From contig JASBUL010000111.1 of the NCBI GenBank assembly GCA_030147945.1, positions 1 through 64,000 of the forward strand: a stretch of DNA of 64,000 bases, in the 5' to 3' direction. The notes below the pieces were generated by a model. The model did no database searches. It saw only the letters and a list, made by a program, of their open reading frames with translations, and was not told where the DNA came from. Each line of letters starts with the position of its first letter. Positions within the stretch are counted from its first letter, which is position 1. Both the position numbers and the translations under genes were made by a program. The stretch comes from Oceanococcus sp. GTDB lineage: Bacteria > Pseudomonadota > Gammaproteobacteria > Nevskiales > Oceanococcaceae. Below, in pieces: positions 46,622-57,030 of the stretch.

Positions 46622-47260
46622 ATGCTGGATTTCGCACTCGACACCTTCATCACGTTTTTCGTGGTGATCGATCCGATCGGGCTGGCGCCTGTTTTTGTCG
46701 GCCTGACCACGGGGGCGACGGCGCAGTTCCGGCGCCAGATGGCCGTGCGAGGAACGCTCATCGGGGCAGGCATCCTGATCGGTTTCGCGGCGGTGGGTGG
46801 TGTGCTGCTCGATGCCATGGGGATTGGTCTGCCGGCTTTGCGTATCGCGGGTGGCATTTTGCTGTTCCTGGTCGCCATCGACATGCTGTTCGCGCGTCAA
46901 TCCGGTTTGCGTTCAACCACCGAGAGCGAAACCGAGGAAGCTCATTTCCGCCCGGACATTTCGGTGTTCCCGATCGGTATACCGCTGATCGCCGGGCCGG
47001 GGGCTATCACCACGGTGCTGCTGATGGTGAGCGGGGCCGACAGCGACTGGACGCGGATTGGTGTCGGCATGAGCATCATGCTGGTTGTGATCGGTATGGC
47101 GTTGATCGCCTTGCTGACCGCCAGCGCATTGACCCGTCTGTTGGGTGAGATTGGCTCGAATGTCATTTCGCGGGTGCTGGGCGTCATATTGTCCGCGCTG
47201 GCCGTGCAGTTCGTGATTACGGGGCTGGCCTCGCTGGGGCTGGCGGTGGGACATACATAG
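46622..47260 (+). CDS. MarC-family integral membrane protein
   Basis: A 212-residue protein with six predicted helices. The family stretches are FFVVIDPIGLAPVFVGLTTG, GIPLIAGPGAITTVLLMVSG and SRVLGVILSALAVQFVITGL. MarC/UPF0056 proteins have no firmly assigned function, although a transporter role is suspected. No Shine-Dalgarno sequence precedes the ATG at 46622; a TTG one codon earlier is an alternative. It sits 10 bp before the DUF885 gene and may be co-transcribed with it. Confidence 0.9.
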   Translation: MLDFALDTFITFFVVIDPIGLAPVFVGLTTGATAQFRRQMAVRGTLIGAGILIGFAAVGGVLLDAMGIGLPALRIAGGILLFLVAIDMLFARQSGLRSTTESETEEAHFRPDISVFPIGIPLIAGPGAITTVLLMVSGADSDWTRIGVGMSIMLVVIGMALIALLTASALTRLLGEIGSNVISRVLGVILSALAVQFVITGLASLGLAVGHT

Positions 47261-47270
47261 GAGACGCGCT

Positions 47271-49163
47271 ATGCGCAAACATCTGCTGGCCGGGCTTGCC
47301 CTGCTGCTGAGTGCCGGTATCGGGCAGGCCCAGACGTCGCCGGTGACCAATGACCAGGCCAACGCGCGCTACAACAGTGTGCTCAACCAGCTGGGGCGTC
47401 AGGACCTGATCATGTCGCCACGGGTCAATCGCCTGATCGGCTGGCCTGGCCCCAGCGTGAGTGGCCTGAGCGATGCCGATCAGCTGGATATTCTGCTCAA
47501 AGGCTACTGGGACTGGGTCATGCAAACCCAGCCCGAGTGGGCCACGTTTCTGGGTTACCCGGGACAGAACAGCCGCTGGTCGGAGCTGACGCCACAGGCT
47601 CTTCAGGCGCTCAAGGCGCTGGAGCAGCGCAGCTTGCAACTGGCCGAACAGATCGATGCGGAAAGCCTGGACGAGCAACGCCGGCTCAATCTCGAGCTGT
47701 TCCTTTTTCAGCTGCGCGGCAGTGTCCGTGGACACGCCTTCCCGACCGACCTCATGCCGGTGGATGCCATGAATGGGGTGCAGGCCGGCATGTCCCAGGT
47801 GTTGGGCGCCATGCCGCTGCAGACGCCGGCCCAGCGACAGGACTACCTGCAACGGGTGCAGGCCATACCCACGCTGCTGGCACAAACCCGCAGCTTGATG
47901 GAGCAGGGTCTCAAGCGCGGCATCACCCCGCCGCGGGCGACCCTGCACAAGGTGGCGGCGCAGATTCGCGCGCTGAATCCGGCTGAAGCCAGCGACAGTC
48001 CGCTGATGCGGCCGTTGTTCCAGGCGTTGGGCGATGATGCGCGTCATGCCGCGCTGCGCGATCAGGCGCGCGCTGTGTATCTGAATGACGTGCGTCCCGC
48101 TGTGGCCGCTTTTGCCAGCTACTTTGAAGAGGAATATCTGCCCAACACGGTGACCGCCACCGGCCTTGAAGCCTTGCCTGATGGTGAAGCCTGGTACGCC
48201 TGGCGTGTCAGCCAGATGACCACGCTGGAGCTGTCGGCAGAGCAAATCCACCAGATCGGGCTGGATGAGGTTGCCCGCATCCGCGCCGCCATGCAGCAGG
48301 CCATGGCCGATGCCGGCTTCAAGGGCAAGGACATCACGGCCTTTGCGCGCCATCTGAGCCGGGACAAAGGCAACTTCTACACCCAGGCGGATGATCTGCT
48401 GCGTGATTACCGCGCCCTGGCCAAGCAGGCTGATGCGGCTTTGCCGCGTCTGTTCTCTCGTTATCCGTCTTTGCCCTACGCGGTCGAGCCGGTGCCGGCG
48501 TTCCTCGCCGCAGGACAGCCGGTGGCGTATTACCTGCCGGGTTCCAGCGAAGGCGGCCGCCCGGGGACGTTCTTCGTCAACACCAGCACGCTTAAGGATA
48601 TGCCGCGCTACGAGATGCAGGCTTTACTGCTGCATGAAGCGGTGCCCGGGCACCATTTCCAGATTGCGCTGGCTCAGGAGCAGGGTGATCTTCCCGACTT
48701 CCGCCGCAATGCCTACTTCACCGCCTATATCGAAGGTTGGGGGCTGTATGCCGAAAGCTTGGGTGAAGAGATCGGTTTCTACACCACCCCGCAGGAACGT
48801 TTCGGCGCATTGACCTTCGAAATGTGGCGTGCGGTGCGTCTGGTGGTGGACACCGGTCTGCACGCCATGGGCTGGAGCCGCCAGCAGGCGATCGACTACT
48901 TCCAGGCGCAGACCGGCCATGGCCTGGATCGGGTCACAACCGAGGTTGATCGTTATCTGGTGATGCCCGGACAGGCGCTGGCCTACAAGATGGGCCAGCT
49001 CAAAATTACCGAACTGCGCCGTCGCGCCGAGTCCGCTCTGGGCGAGGCATTCGATGTGCGCGCATTTCACGACGCGGTGCTCGCCCAGGGGGCTTTGCCC
49101 CTGCCCGTGCTTGAGGCGCGTATCGAGGCGTGGATAAGCCAACAGCAGGACCAAGCTTCATGA
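47271..49163 (+). CDS. DUF885 zinc metallopeptidase-like lipoyl-independent dipeptidase family protein
   Basis: A 630-residue exported protein. The signal peptide is KHLLAGLALLLSAGIGQAQ. The zinc motif LLHEAVPGHHFQIAL carries His455, Glu456 and possible second ligands His461/His462; the downstream AYIEGWGLYAESLGEEIG supplies the further glutamate ligand typical of the family. DUF885 proteins are considered M3-like peptidases or dipeptidases acting in the periplasm. GGAGA precedes the ATG. Its stop overlaps the start of oppA (ATGA), tightly linking peptide cleavage to peptide import. Confidence 0.88.
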   Translation: MRKHLLAGLALLLSAGIGQAQTSPVTNDQANARYNSVLNQLGRQDLIMSPRVNRLIGWPGPSVSGLSDADQLDILLKGYWDWVMQTQPEWATFLGYPGQNSRWSELTPQALQALKALEQRSLQLAEQIDAESLDEQRRLNLELFLFQLRGSVRGHAFPTDLMPVDAMNGVQAGMSQVLGAMPLQTPAQRQDYLQRVQAIPTLLAQTRSLMEQGLKRGITPPRATLHKVAAQIRALNPAEASDSPLMRPLFQALGDDARHAALRDQARAVYLNDVRPAVAAFASYFEEEYLPNTVTATGLEALPDGEAWYAWRVSQMTTLELSAEQIHQIGLDEVARIRAAMQQAMADAGFKGKDITAFARHLSRDKGNFYTQADDLLRDYRALAKQADAALPRLFSRYPSLPYAVEPVPAFLAAGQPVAYYLPGSSEGGRPGTFFVNTSTLKDMPRYEMQALLLHEAVPGHHFQIALAQEQGDLPDFRRNAYFTAYIEGWGLYAESLGEEIGFYTTPQERFGALTFEMWRAVRLVVDTGLHAMGWSRQQAIDYFQAQTGHGLDRVTTEVDRYLVMPGQALAYKMGQLKITELRRRAESALGEAFDVRAFHDAVLAQGALPLPVLEARIEAWISQQQDQAS

Positions 49164-50752
49164 GATCAGGTTTGATAGCCGCGTTGCTGACATGCATGTT
49201 TGCAACGCCCCTTGCGGCTCAGCAACTGGCCGCTGAGCAGATTTTGCACAAGGGTAATGGGGCGGAACCCCAGTCTCTGGATCCGCACAAGGCCGAGGGC
49301 GTGCCCTCATCCAACATCATGCGCGATCTGTACGAAGGCCTGACCTCGGAAGCGCCCAACGGGGATGTCATTCCGGGCGCTGCGAGTCGCTGGGAGATCA
49401 GTGCTGATGGCACCGAATACGTGTTCCATCTGCGCCCGCAGGCGCGCTGGTCCAACGGTGACCCGGTTGTGGCCGAAGATTTCGTGATCGGCCTGCGGCG
49501 CAGTGCTGATCCGGCCACCTTGTCGCACTACTCGCAGATTCTCTCATCGATCAAGAACGCCGAGGCGGTCACGGCCGGGCAGTTGCCGCCGGAAGAACTG
49601 GCAGTGGAAGCCCTGGACGACCACACGCTGAAAATCGTGCTCAAGGCACCAACGCCGTATTTCCTGGGTCTGCTCAATCACTCGTCGACCTATCCGATCA
49701 ATCGCCGGGCCTACCAGGAGCACGGCGCACGCTTTGCCCGGGTCGGCAATCTGGTGGGCAACGGCGCCTACCGGCTCAAGGACTGGGTGGTGCAATCGCA
49801 CATCGAGCTGGAGCGCAATCCGCTTTACTGGGACAACGCCAACACCACCATTGAGCGGGTCTACTATCACGCGACCGAAGATCAGTCTTCCGAGCTCAAG
49901 CGCTACCGCGCGGGTGAACTGGACTGGACGCATGAGGTGCCGCTCAACCAGGTCCGATGGATACGCGAGAATCTCAATGACGAGTTCTACGTATCCACCT
50001 ATCTGGGCACGTATTACTACGGCTTCAATCTGACCCAGCCGCCGTTCAAGGCCAACCGTACTTTGCGTCGGGCCCTGTCCATGGCAATTGATCGCGAGAT
50101 TCTGGTCAACAAGGTTACCCGCCTGGGCGAGCAACCGGCCTATTCCTGGGTGCCGCCGGGCATCAGCCATTACGCCGCGCAGGTGCCGGAGTGGGCCAGC
50201 TGGCCGCAGGACAAGAAGCTGGCCGAGGCCCGCCGCTTGTATGCCGAGGCCGGCTACAGCAAGGACAAGCCGCTGCACATCGAACTGCGCTACAACACCA
50301 GCGAAAACCACAAGAAAGTGGCCATTGCGGTGGCGGCCATGCTCAAGCAGTCGCTGGGCGTGCGCGTCAACCTGATCAATCAGGAGTGGAAGGTGTTTTT
50401 GGAAACGCGCAAGCAGAAACGCGTGACCGAGCTGTTCCGCGCCGGTTGGATTGGTGACTACAACGACGCCTACACCTTCTCCGAATTGCTGCATTCCAAG
50501 CACGGCATCAACGATCAGGGCTACAACAACCCCGAGTATGACGCCCTGCTGGAGCAGGCCTCGGTCGAGGGCGATTTCGACAAGCGCCGGGCTCTGCTGG
50601 AAAAGGCCGAGCGCCTGATGCTGGAAGATCAGCCCATCATGCCGATCTATTTCTACGTCAACAAACGCCTGGTCAAACCTTACGTGGCCGGATTCGAGCC
50701 CAACATCATGGACCACCACTACACCAAGAACATGCGCATCCTCGCGCATTGA
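49160..50752 (+). CDS. oppA: Oligopeptide ABC transporter substrate-binding protein
   Basis: A 530-residue periplasmic protein. The start MRSGLIAALLTCMFATPLAAQ at 49160 is a signal peptide; an open extension to 49130 is not used. It is a family 5 solute-binding protein with NGAEPQSLDPHKAEGVPSSN, YVFHLRPQARWSNGDPVVAE and LRRALSMAIDREILVNKVTR. It captures oligopeptides for OppBCDF. It overlaps the DUF885 stop by 4 bp. Sequence alone cannot separate OppA from other family-5 binders such as murein-peptide MppA, but the neighbours support peptide import. Confidence 0.93.
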   Translation: MRSGLIAALLTCMFATPLAAQQLAAEQILHKGNGAEPQSLDPHKAEGVPSSNIMRDLYEGLTSEAPNGDVIPGAASRWEISADGTEYVFHLRPQARWSNGDPVVAEDFVIGLRRSADPATLSHYSQILSSIKNAEAVTAGQLPPEELAVEALDDHTLKIVLKAPTPYFLGLLNHSSTYPINRRAYQEHGARFARVGNLVGNGAYRLKDWVVQSHIELERNPLYWDNANTTIERVYYHATEDQSSELKRYRAGELDWTHEVPLNQVRWIRENLNDEFYVSTYLGTYYYGFNLTQPPFKANRTLRRALSMAIDREILVNKVTRLGEQPAYSWVPPGISHYAAQVPEWASWPQDKKLAEARRLYAEAGYSKDKPLHIELRYNTSENHKKVAIAVAAMLKQSLGVRVNLINQEWKVFLETRKQKRVTELFRAGWIGDYNDAYTFSELLHSKHGINDQGYNNPEYDALLEQASVEGDFDKRRALLEKAERLMLEDQPIMPIYFYVNKRLVKPYVAGFEPNIMDHHYTKNMRILAH

Positions 50753-50765
50753 TCGGTCGACCACC

Positions 50766-51689
50766 ATGCTTCAATACGCATTCAAACGTTTGCTCGGCGC
50801 GATTCCCACCTTACTGGTGCTGATCACGCTGGCTTTTTTCATGATCCGTATCGCGCCCGGCGGGCCGTTCGACACGGAAAAGTCCCTGCCGCCGGAGATC
50901 GAGGCCAACCTCAACGCGGCCTACCATCTGGACGAACCGCTGATCCAGCAGTATGGGCGCTATCTGCTGCAAATTTTGCAGGGGGATTTCGGGCCGTCCT
51001 TTCAGTACAAGGACTTCACCGTCAACGAGTTGATCGCCTCGGGTTTTCCGGTCAGCCTGACCATCGGTGGATTGTCCATGCTGCTGGCGGTGCTGTTAGG
51101 CAGCGCCTTCGGCATCATCGCCGCGCTGCGTCAGAATCGCCCCACCGACTATGCGGTGATGACGGTGGCGATGACCGGCATCTCGATTCCGAATTTCGTG
51201 ATTGCACCGCTGCTCATCCTGCTGTTTGCCGTGACCCTGGGCTGGCTGCCTGCTGGCGGCTGGGACGGTGACGGACTGGGCAAGGTGGTGATGCCGGTGA
51301 TTGCACTGGCGCTGCCGCAGATTGCCTATATCTCGCGTCTCATGCGCGGCAGCATGATTGAGGTCCTGCGCAGCAACTTCATCCGTACCGCGCGGGCCAA
51401 GGGCCTGTCGGAAACCCGCATCATCCTGCGCCATGCCCTGCGTCCGGCCTTCCTGCCGGTGCTGTCCTACCTGGGGCCGGCCAGCGCCGCGGTGATCACC
51501 GGTTCAGTGGTGATCGAGAAGATTTTCGGCATTCCCGGTCTGGGGCGTTACTTCGTTCAGGGCGCACTGAACCGTGATTACACCCTGGTCATGGGGGTGG
51601 TGGTGTTCTACGGCATGCTCATCATCGTATTCAATTTCATCGTCGACCTGCTCTACGGCGCGCTCGACCCGAAGGTGCGTTATGACTGA
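50766..51689 (+). CDS. oppB: Oligopeptide ABC transporter permease OppB
   Basis: A 307-residue inner-membrane permease with about six helices, starting MLQYAFKRLLGAIPTLLVLI. It has the long periplasmic loop after helix 1 and the EAA-type coupling motif near IRTARAKGLSETRIILRHAL. It forms the translocation pore with OppC. It ends 8 bp inside oppC. Confidence 0.96.
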   Translation: MLQYAFKRLLGAIPTLLVLITLAFFMIRIAPGGPFDTEKSLPPEIEANLNAAYHLDEPLIQQYGRYLLQILQGDFGPSFQYKDFTVNELIASGFPVSLTIGGLSMLLAVLLGSAFGIIAALRQNRPTDYAVMTVAMTGISIPNFVIAPLLILLFAVTLGWLPAGGWDGDGLGKVVMPVIALALPQIAYISRLMRGSMIEVLRSNFIRTARAKGLSETRIILRHALRPAFLPVLSYLGPASAAVITGSVVIEKIFGIPGLGRYFVQGALNRDYTLVMGVVVFYGMLIIVFNFIVDLLYGALDPKVRYD

Positions 51690-52580
51690 AGCAAGCTCAA
51701 CCCTTATGGCCAGCGCTGAGCTGGCCGAGGACGTGCGCGGGCGCAGCCTGTGGTTCGATGCCTGGCGCCGTCTGCGCCGTAACAAGGCCGCCCTGACCGC
51801 CGGCGTGCTGCTGCTGGTCATGACCTTGCTGGTGCTTATCGGACCGGCGCTGTCGCCGTACACCTTCGATTTCACCGACTGGGATCATGTGTCGGAGCCG
51901 CCCAGCCTGGAAACCCAGCATTATTTCGGCACCGATGCTGTTGGTCGCGATCTGTTCGTGCGCACCCTGCACGGCGGGCGCATCTCGTTGCTGATCGGGG
52001 TTGTGGCCACGCTGGTCAGCCTGATCATCGGCATTGCTTACGGGGCCACGGCCGGCTATCTCGGAGGGCGTATCGACAATCTGATGATGCGTATTGTCGA
52101 CATCCTCTACGCCATGCCGTTCATGTTCTTCGTGATCCTGCTGATGGTCTTTTTCGGGCGCAACATCCTGCTCATATTTGTCGCCATCGGGGCGATCAAC
52201 TGGCTGGATATGGCGCGCATTGTGCGCGGGCAGACGATCTCGCTGAAGCAGCGTGAATTTGTCGAGGCGGCGGTGGCCTGCGGGGTGTCCACGCCGCGCA
52301 TCATCTTCCGCCACATCGTGCCCAATCTGCTCGGTGTGGTGATCGTCTACGTGACCCTGACCATTCCCCAGGTCATCCTGGTGGAATCGTTCTTGAGCTT
52401 CCTCGGGCTCGGGGTGCAGGAGCCGTTCACCAGCTGGGGCGCACTGGTCAATGAAGGCGCTCAGGAAATGGAGTCTGCCCTCTGGATGCTGGTGTTTCCG
52501 GCCAGCTTCCTGGCCCTGACGCTGTTCTGTTTCAACTTCATCGGAGATGGTCTGCGCGATGCGCTGGACCCCAAGGATCG

Positions 52581-52584
<4 letters not shown>
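51682..52584 (+). CDS. oppC: Oligopeptide ABC transporter permease OppC
   Basis: A 300-residue permease with six helices. The start MTEASSTLMASAE at 51682 overlaps oppB; a longer in-frame extension lies inside oppB and is rejected. The N-terminal segment SLWFDAWRRLRRNKAALTAG, the motif FGTDAVGRDLFVRTLHGGRI and the EAA loop VEAAVACGVSTPRIIFRHIV are typical. Its stop overlaps oppD (ATGA). Confidence 0.96.
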
Positions 52585-53554
<970 letters not shown>

Positions 53555-53558
<4 letters not shown>

Positions 53559-54529
53559 ATCAGCCCCTGCTGCGTCTTGAGGACGTACATGTGCATTTTC
53601 CGATCGCCCAGGGCTTGCTCAAGCCGCCGCGTCATCTGCGCGCGGTGAACGGGGTCAGCCTGGCGGTCGAGCCGGGAACCACCCTCGGCATCGTGGGTGA
53701 ATCCGGCTGTGGCAAATCGACCCTGGCGCGTGCCATCCTGGGTATCCATCCGCCGACCCACGGCAAAATCTGGCTGGGCGATCAGGAGCTGACCAGTATG
53801 GCACCCAAGCCATTGCGGGCCATGCGTAAACGCATGCAGATCGTGTTTCAGGACCCGCTGGCATCGTTGAATCCGCGCATGACCATCGGCGAGGCCATTA
53901 TGGAGCCGCTGCGCGTGTTCTTCCCCGAGATGTCGGCCCTGCAGCGCAAGCGCAAGGCTCAGACCATGATGGAACGGGTGGGTTTGCTGCCCAACCAGAT
54001 CAACCGCTACCCGCACGAGTTTTCCGGTGGCCAGTGCCAGCGCGTCGGTATCGCTCGTGCCCTGGTCGTGGAGCCTGAACTGCTGCTGTGTGACGAACCG
54101 GTCAGTGCGCTGGATGTGTCGATCCAGGCCCAGATCGTCAATCTGCTGATGGAGCTCAAGCAGGACATGGGGCTGACCATGCTGTTCATTGCCCATGATC
54201 TGTCGGTGGTGCGCCACATCAGCGACCGGGTCATGGTCATGTACCTGGGCAAGGTCGCTGAACAAGCCGAGCGTGATGCGCTCTATCAGGCGCCTGCCCA
54301 TCCCTATACCCAGGCCCTGATCCAGTCCGTGCCGGTGCCCGACCCGGTGATCGAGCGTGGCAAGAGTCGAGCGCCGCTCAGTGGCGACCTGCCGTCACCG
54401 CTGAATCCGCCATCGGGCTGCACCTTCCGCACCCGTTGTCCCAAGGCCCAGTCGGCTTGCGCCACGGATGTACCGGAACTGCGTGAGCACCATGGCGGAC
54501 AGGGCGCGGTGGCTTGTCACTTCGCGTAG
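53555..54529 (+). CDS. oppF: Oligopeptide ABC transporter ATPase OppF
   Basis: A 324-residue ATPase. Walker A is VGESGCGKSTLARA, the signature is FSGGQCQRVGIARAL, Walker B is LLLCDEPVSALDVS and the H-loop is IAHDLSVV. The C-terminal extension GCTFRTRCPKAQSAC is typical of OppF/DppF. It forms the heterodimeric motor with OppD. The gene ends the opp operon, 38 bp before the second TorF-type gene, with no terminator between them, so read-through is likely. Confidence 0.97.
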
Positions 54530-54567
54530 AATCGCGACCTGGAAATCTTGAACAACGGAGTATTGTC

Positions 54568-55281
54568 ATGAACAAACAGATTGTGGCGTTTGCCCTGCTT
54601 GCCGGCGTGTCGGGCGTTAGCGCCGCCGCCAGCGAAGTCAATCTGGGCATGTCCTCGGAATATGTGTTCCGTGGTGTGCCGCAATCCGACGGGGCCCAGG
54701 TCTGGGCGTCGTTTGATTATTCCTTCAGCCAGCTGGGCATTTACACCGGCTTGTGGGTGTCCAACGCTGGTCTGGCCGGCAATGAGGAAGTCGACGCTTA
54801 CGTCGGTTATGCCCTGCCGCTGGGCAAGGATCTGTCGCTGGACTTCGGCGCCATTGGCTATTTCGACCCCAGTGCGGCCGAAGGCGACACCGCCAACAAC
54901 AACAGCGAGCTCTATCTCGGTGTGAACTGGCAGGCGCTCAATGCTTACGCCTACTACAACTTTGGCGGCACAGCGGTGGATGATGACGAGTCGGCCTATG
55001 CGGAAGTCAATTTCGCTCTGCCGGTGCTGGCGGATGCATCGCTCAAACTGCATGTCGGCTATTTCGAGGGCCTGGGTGATTTCTACAATGCCTTGGCCGA
55101 CGACAACTACGTCGATTACGGTGTGAGCTTCATCAAGGACTACGGTGATGCCGGGCAGATTGCCCTGGCCGTGACCGCGACCACGATTGATGCAGACCAT
55201 GGCTTGAATGGCGTGTTTGCAGAAAGCGAACGCCCGCAATTCACGGTTGGCTGGTCGCGCAGTTTCGGAGGTTTCCTGTAA
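54568..55281 (+). CDS. TorF-family putative outer-membrane porin, copy 2
   Basis: A 237-residue protein. The start at 54568 has CGGAG upstream and begins a signal peptide (NKQIVAFALLAGVSGVSAA). The mature part starts with SEVNLGMSSEYVFRGVPQSD, matching copy 1 (NIDFASEYVFRGLPSS). The barrel-like strands (LGIYTGLWVSN, VDAYVGYALPLG, ELYLGVNWQAL, YAYYNFGG) are acidic in the loops. Direct adjacency to oppF suggests it may let peptides across the outer membrane, but no substrate is shown. A terminator follows. Confidence 0.85.
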   Translation: MNKQIVAFALLAGVSGVSAAASEVNLGMSSEYVFRGVPQSDGAQVWASFDYSFSQLGIYTGLWVSNAGLAGNEEVDAYVGYALPLGKDLSLDFGAIGYFDPSAAEGDTANNNSELYLGVNWQALNAYAYYNFGGTAVDDDESAYAEVNFALPVLADASLKLHVGYFEGLGDFYNALADDNYVDYGVSFIKDYGDAGQIALAVTATTIDADHGLNGVFAESERPQFTVGWSRSFGGFL

Positions 55282-55305
55282 GCCAAGGCTTCGGGACATG
55301 CCAGA

Positions 55306-55331
55306 AACGCCGGCCTCGTGCCGGCGTTTTT
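55306..55331 (+). terminator. Terminator after TorF copy 2
   Basis: AACGCCGGC pairs with GCCGGCGTT (9 bp) around a five-base loop, followed by a short T-run (TTTTTG). On the other strand it is followed by TC, so it is mainly a plus-strand terminator, between the barrel gene and the convergent comM. Confidence 0.85.
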
Positions 55332-55341
55332 GTATCAGCGG

Positions 55342-56850
55342 TCACGCCGCTGTGATCTGACGATATTGCAGCGCCTCTGCCACATGCGCGCTGCTGATGT
55401 CATCGTGGCCACCCAGGTCGGCGATGCTGCGCGCCACCTTGAGCACGCGATGCAGCCCCCGGCCACTCAACTGCAAGCGTTCAGCGGCCTGGCTCAGCAA
55501 GGCTTGAGTGGTGTTGTCCAGCCGGCAGTCCTCGGCCAGTTCCGTAGCGCTGAGCTGGCTGTTGCATTTGCCCCTCCGCGCATACTGGCGCTGCCGCGCA
55601 GCCTCGACGCGCTGGCGGATTACGGCACTGGTTTCGGCGCCCTGATGGTCGGGTTTGAGCATGTCGGCGCCCGGCAGTCTGGGCACGCTGAGCTGCAGGT
55701 CCATGCGATCCAGCAACGGCCCGGAGATACGCTGACGGTAGCGCTGCACCTGCTCCGCGCTGCAATGGCAGCGTGCGCTGCTGTCCCCGAGGTAGCCACA
55801 GGGACAAGGGTTCATCGCGGCAATCAGCTGGAATCGTGCCGGGTAGGTCACACGCTGGCGTGCCCGCGACAGATGAATCTGGCCGGTTTCCAGCGGTTCA
55901 CGTAGCACTTCCAGCACATGCCGGTTGAACTCCGGTAACTCATCCAGGAACAGGGTGCCGTGATGGGCCAGCGAAATCTCGCCGGGTTTGGGGTGGCTGC
56001 CGCCACCGACCAGCGCCGCGGCCGAACAGCTGTGGTGCGGGCTGCGAAAGGGCACGCGTCGCCACTGTGCCGGGTCGAATCCTGCGCTCAGCGTGGACTG
56101 CACGCTGGCCAGTTCGATGGCCTGTTGTTCGGTCAGGGCCGGGCAGATGCCGGGAAAGCGCTGGGCCAGCATGCTTTTGCCACTGCCAGGCGGACCCAGC
56201 ATGAGCACGTTGTGATGTCCGCTGGCGGCGATCTCCAGCGCCCGCTTGGCGCGTGGTTGCCCGCGAACCTCGGCAAAATCGGCTGTCGCAGATGATGGCT
56301 CTGCACTGTTGTGGTGGCTTGTGTGGGCCGGCTGCCAGTTTGTTTCGCCGCTGAGGGCCTGACAGACCTGCAGTAGATGTTCAGCCTGCCAGGCTGCGGG
56401 GTGTCTGGTCAGTGCCGCTTCCGCCGCGCTGTCCTGGGGCACCACGATGGCCCGCCCGGCCTGCCGGGCGGCCAGCGTTGCCGAGAGCACGCCACAGACC
56501 GGCCTCAGTGCGCCGGACAGGGAGAGCTCGCCGATAAACTCGTACGGCGTAAGCTCGGCTTGCAGCTGACCGGAGGCCTGCAGAATTCCCAGGGCGATGG
56601 CCAGATCGAAGCGGGCGCCATCCTTGGGCAGGTCGGCGGGCGCAAGGTTTACTGTGATCCGGCGTGGTGGCAGCTTGAAGCCGCTGGTCTGGATGGCCGC
56701 GCGGACACGATCTTTGGCTTCGCGCACGCCGGAGTTGGGCAGGCCGACAATGGTGAGGCCGGGCAATCCGCCAGCAACATGGACCTCAACACGCACGACT
56801 GGTGCCTGAATTCCGACTTCGGCCCGCGAATGAACAATGGAAAGACTCAT
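55342..56850 (-). CDS. comM: YifB-family Mg-chelatase-like AAA ATPase ComM
   Basis: A 502-residue protein. The N-terminal Lon-protease-like fold is VVRVEVHVAGGLPGLTIVGL. The AAA+ part has Walker A MLGPPGSGKSMLAQRFPGIC and Walker B-like GTLFLDELPEF. The C-terminal region with RISGPLLDRMDLQLSVPRLP, a zinc-type CPCGYLG segment and ELSGRGLHRVLKVARSIADL is typical of ComM/YifB. In Vibrio, ComM is a helicase that promotes branch migration during natural transformation. It is the only competence-related gene in the window. Confidence 0.95.
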   Translation of the reverse strand: MSLSIVHSRAEVGIQAPVVRVEVHVAGGLPGLTIVGLPNSGVREAKDRVRAAIQTSGFKLPPRRITVNLAPADLPKDGARFDLAIALGILQASGQLQAELTPYEFIGELSLSGALRPVCGVLSATLAARQAGRAIVVPQDSAAEAALTRHPAAWQAEHLLQVCQALSGETNWQPAHTSHHNSAEPSSATADFAEVRGQPRAKRALEIAASGHHNVLMLGPPGSGKSMLAQRFPGICPALTEQQAIELASVQSTLSAGFDPAQWRRVPFRSPHHSCSAAALVGGGSHPKPGEISLAHHGTLFLDELPEFNRHVLEVLREPLETGQIHLSRARQRVTYPARFQLIAAMNPCPCGYLGDSSARCHCSAEQVQRYRQRISGPLLDRMDLQLSVPRLPGADMLKPDHQGAETSAVIRQRVEAARQRQYARRGKCNSQLSATELAEDCRLDNTTQALLSQAAERLQLSGRGLHRVLKVARSIADLGGHDDISSAHVAEALQYRQITAA

Positions 56851-57030
56851 ACCCAGAGATACGAGGAAATGGCCAGGTTCAGGTCAACGCTCGACAAAAT
56901 GCATCGCAAGTTGCTGTTTGTATTTATGAAAGTCGCGGCAATTTCACGCGCCTGAATATCAGATGCGTTATTCTTGGCGATAACGGCAGCGATAACGCTG
57001 CTTGGGAGATTCAGGAATCAGGGGATGGGG

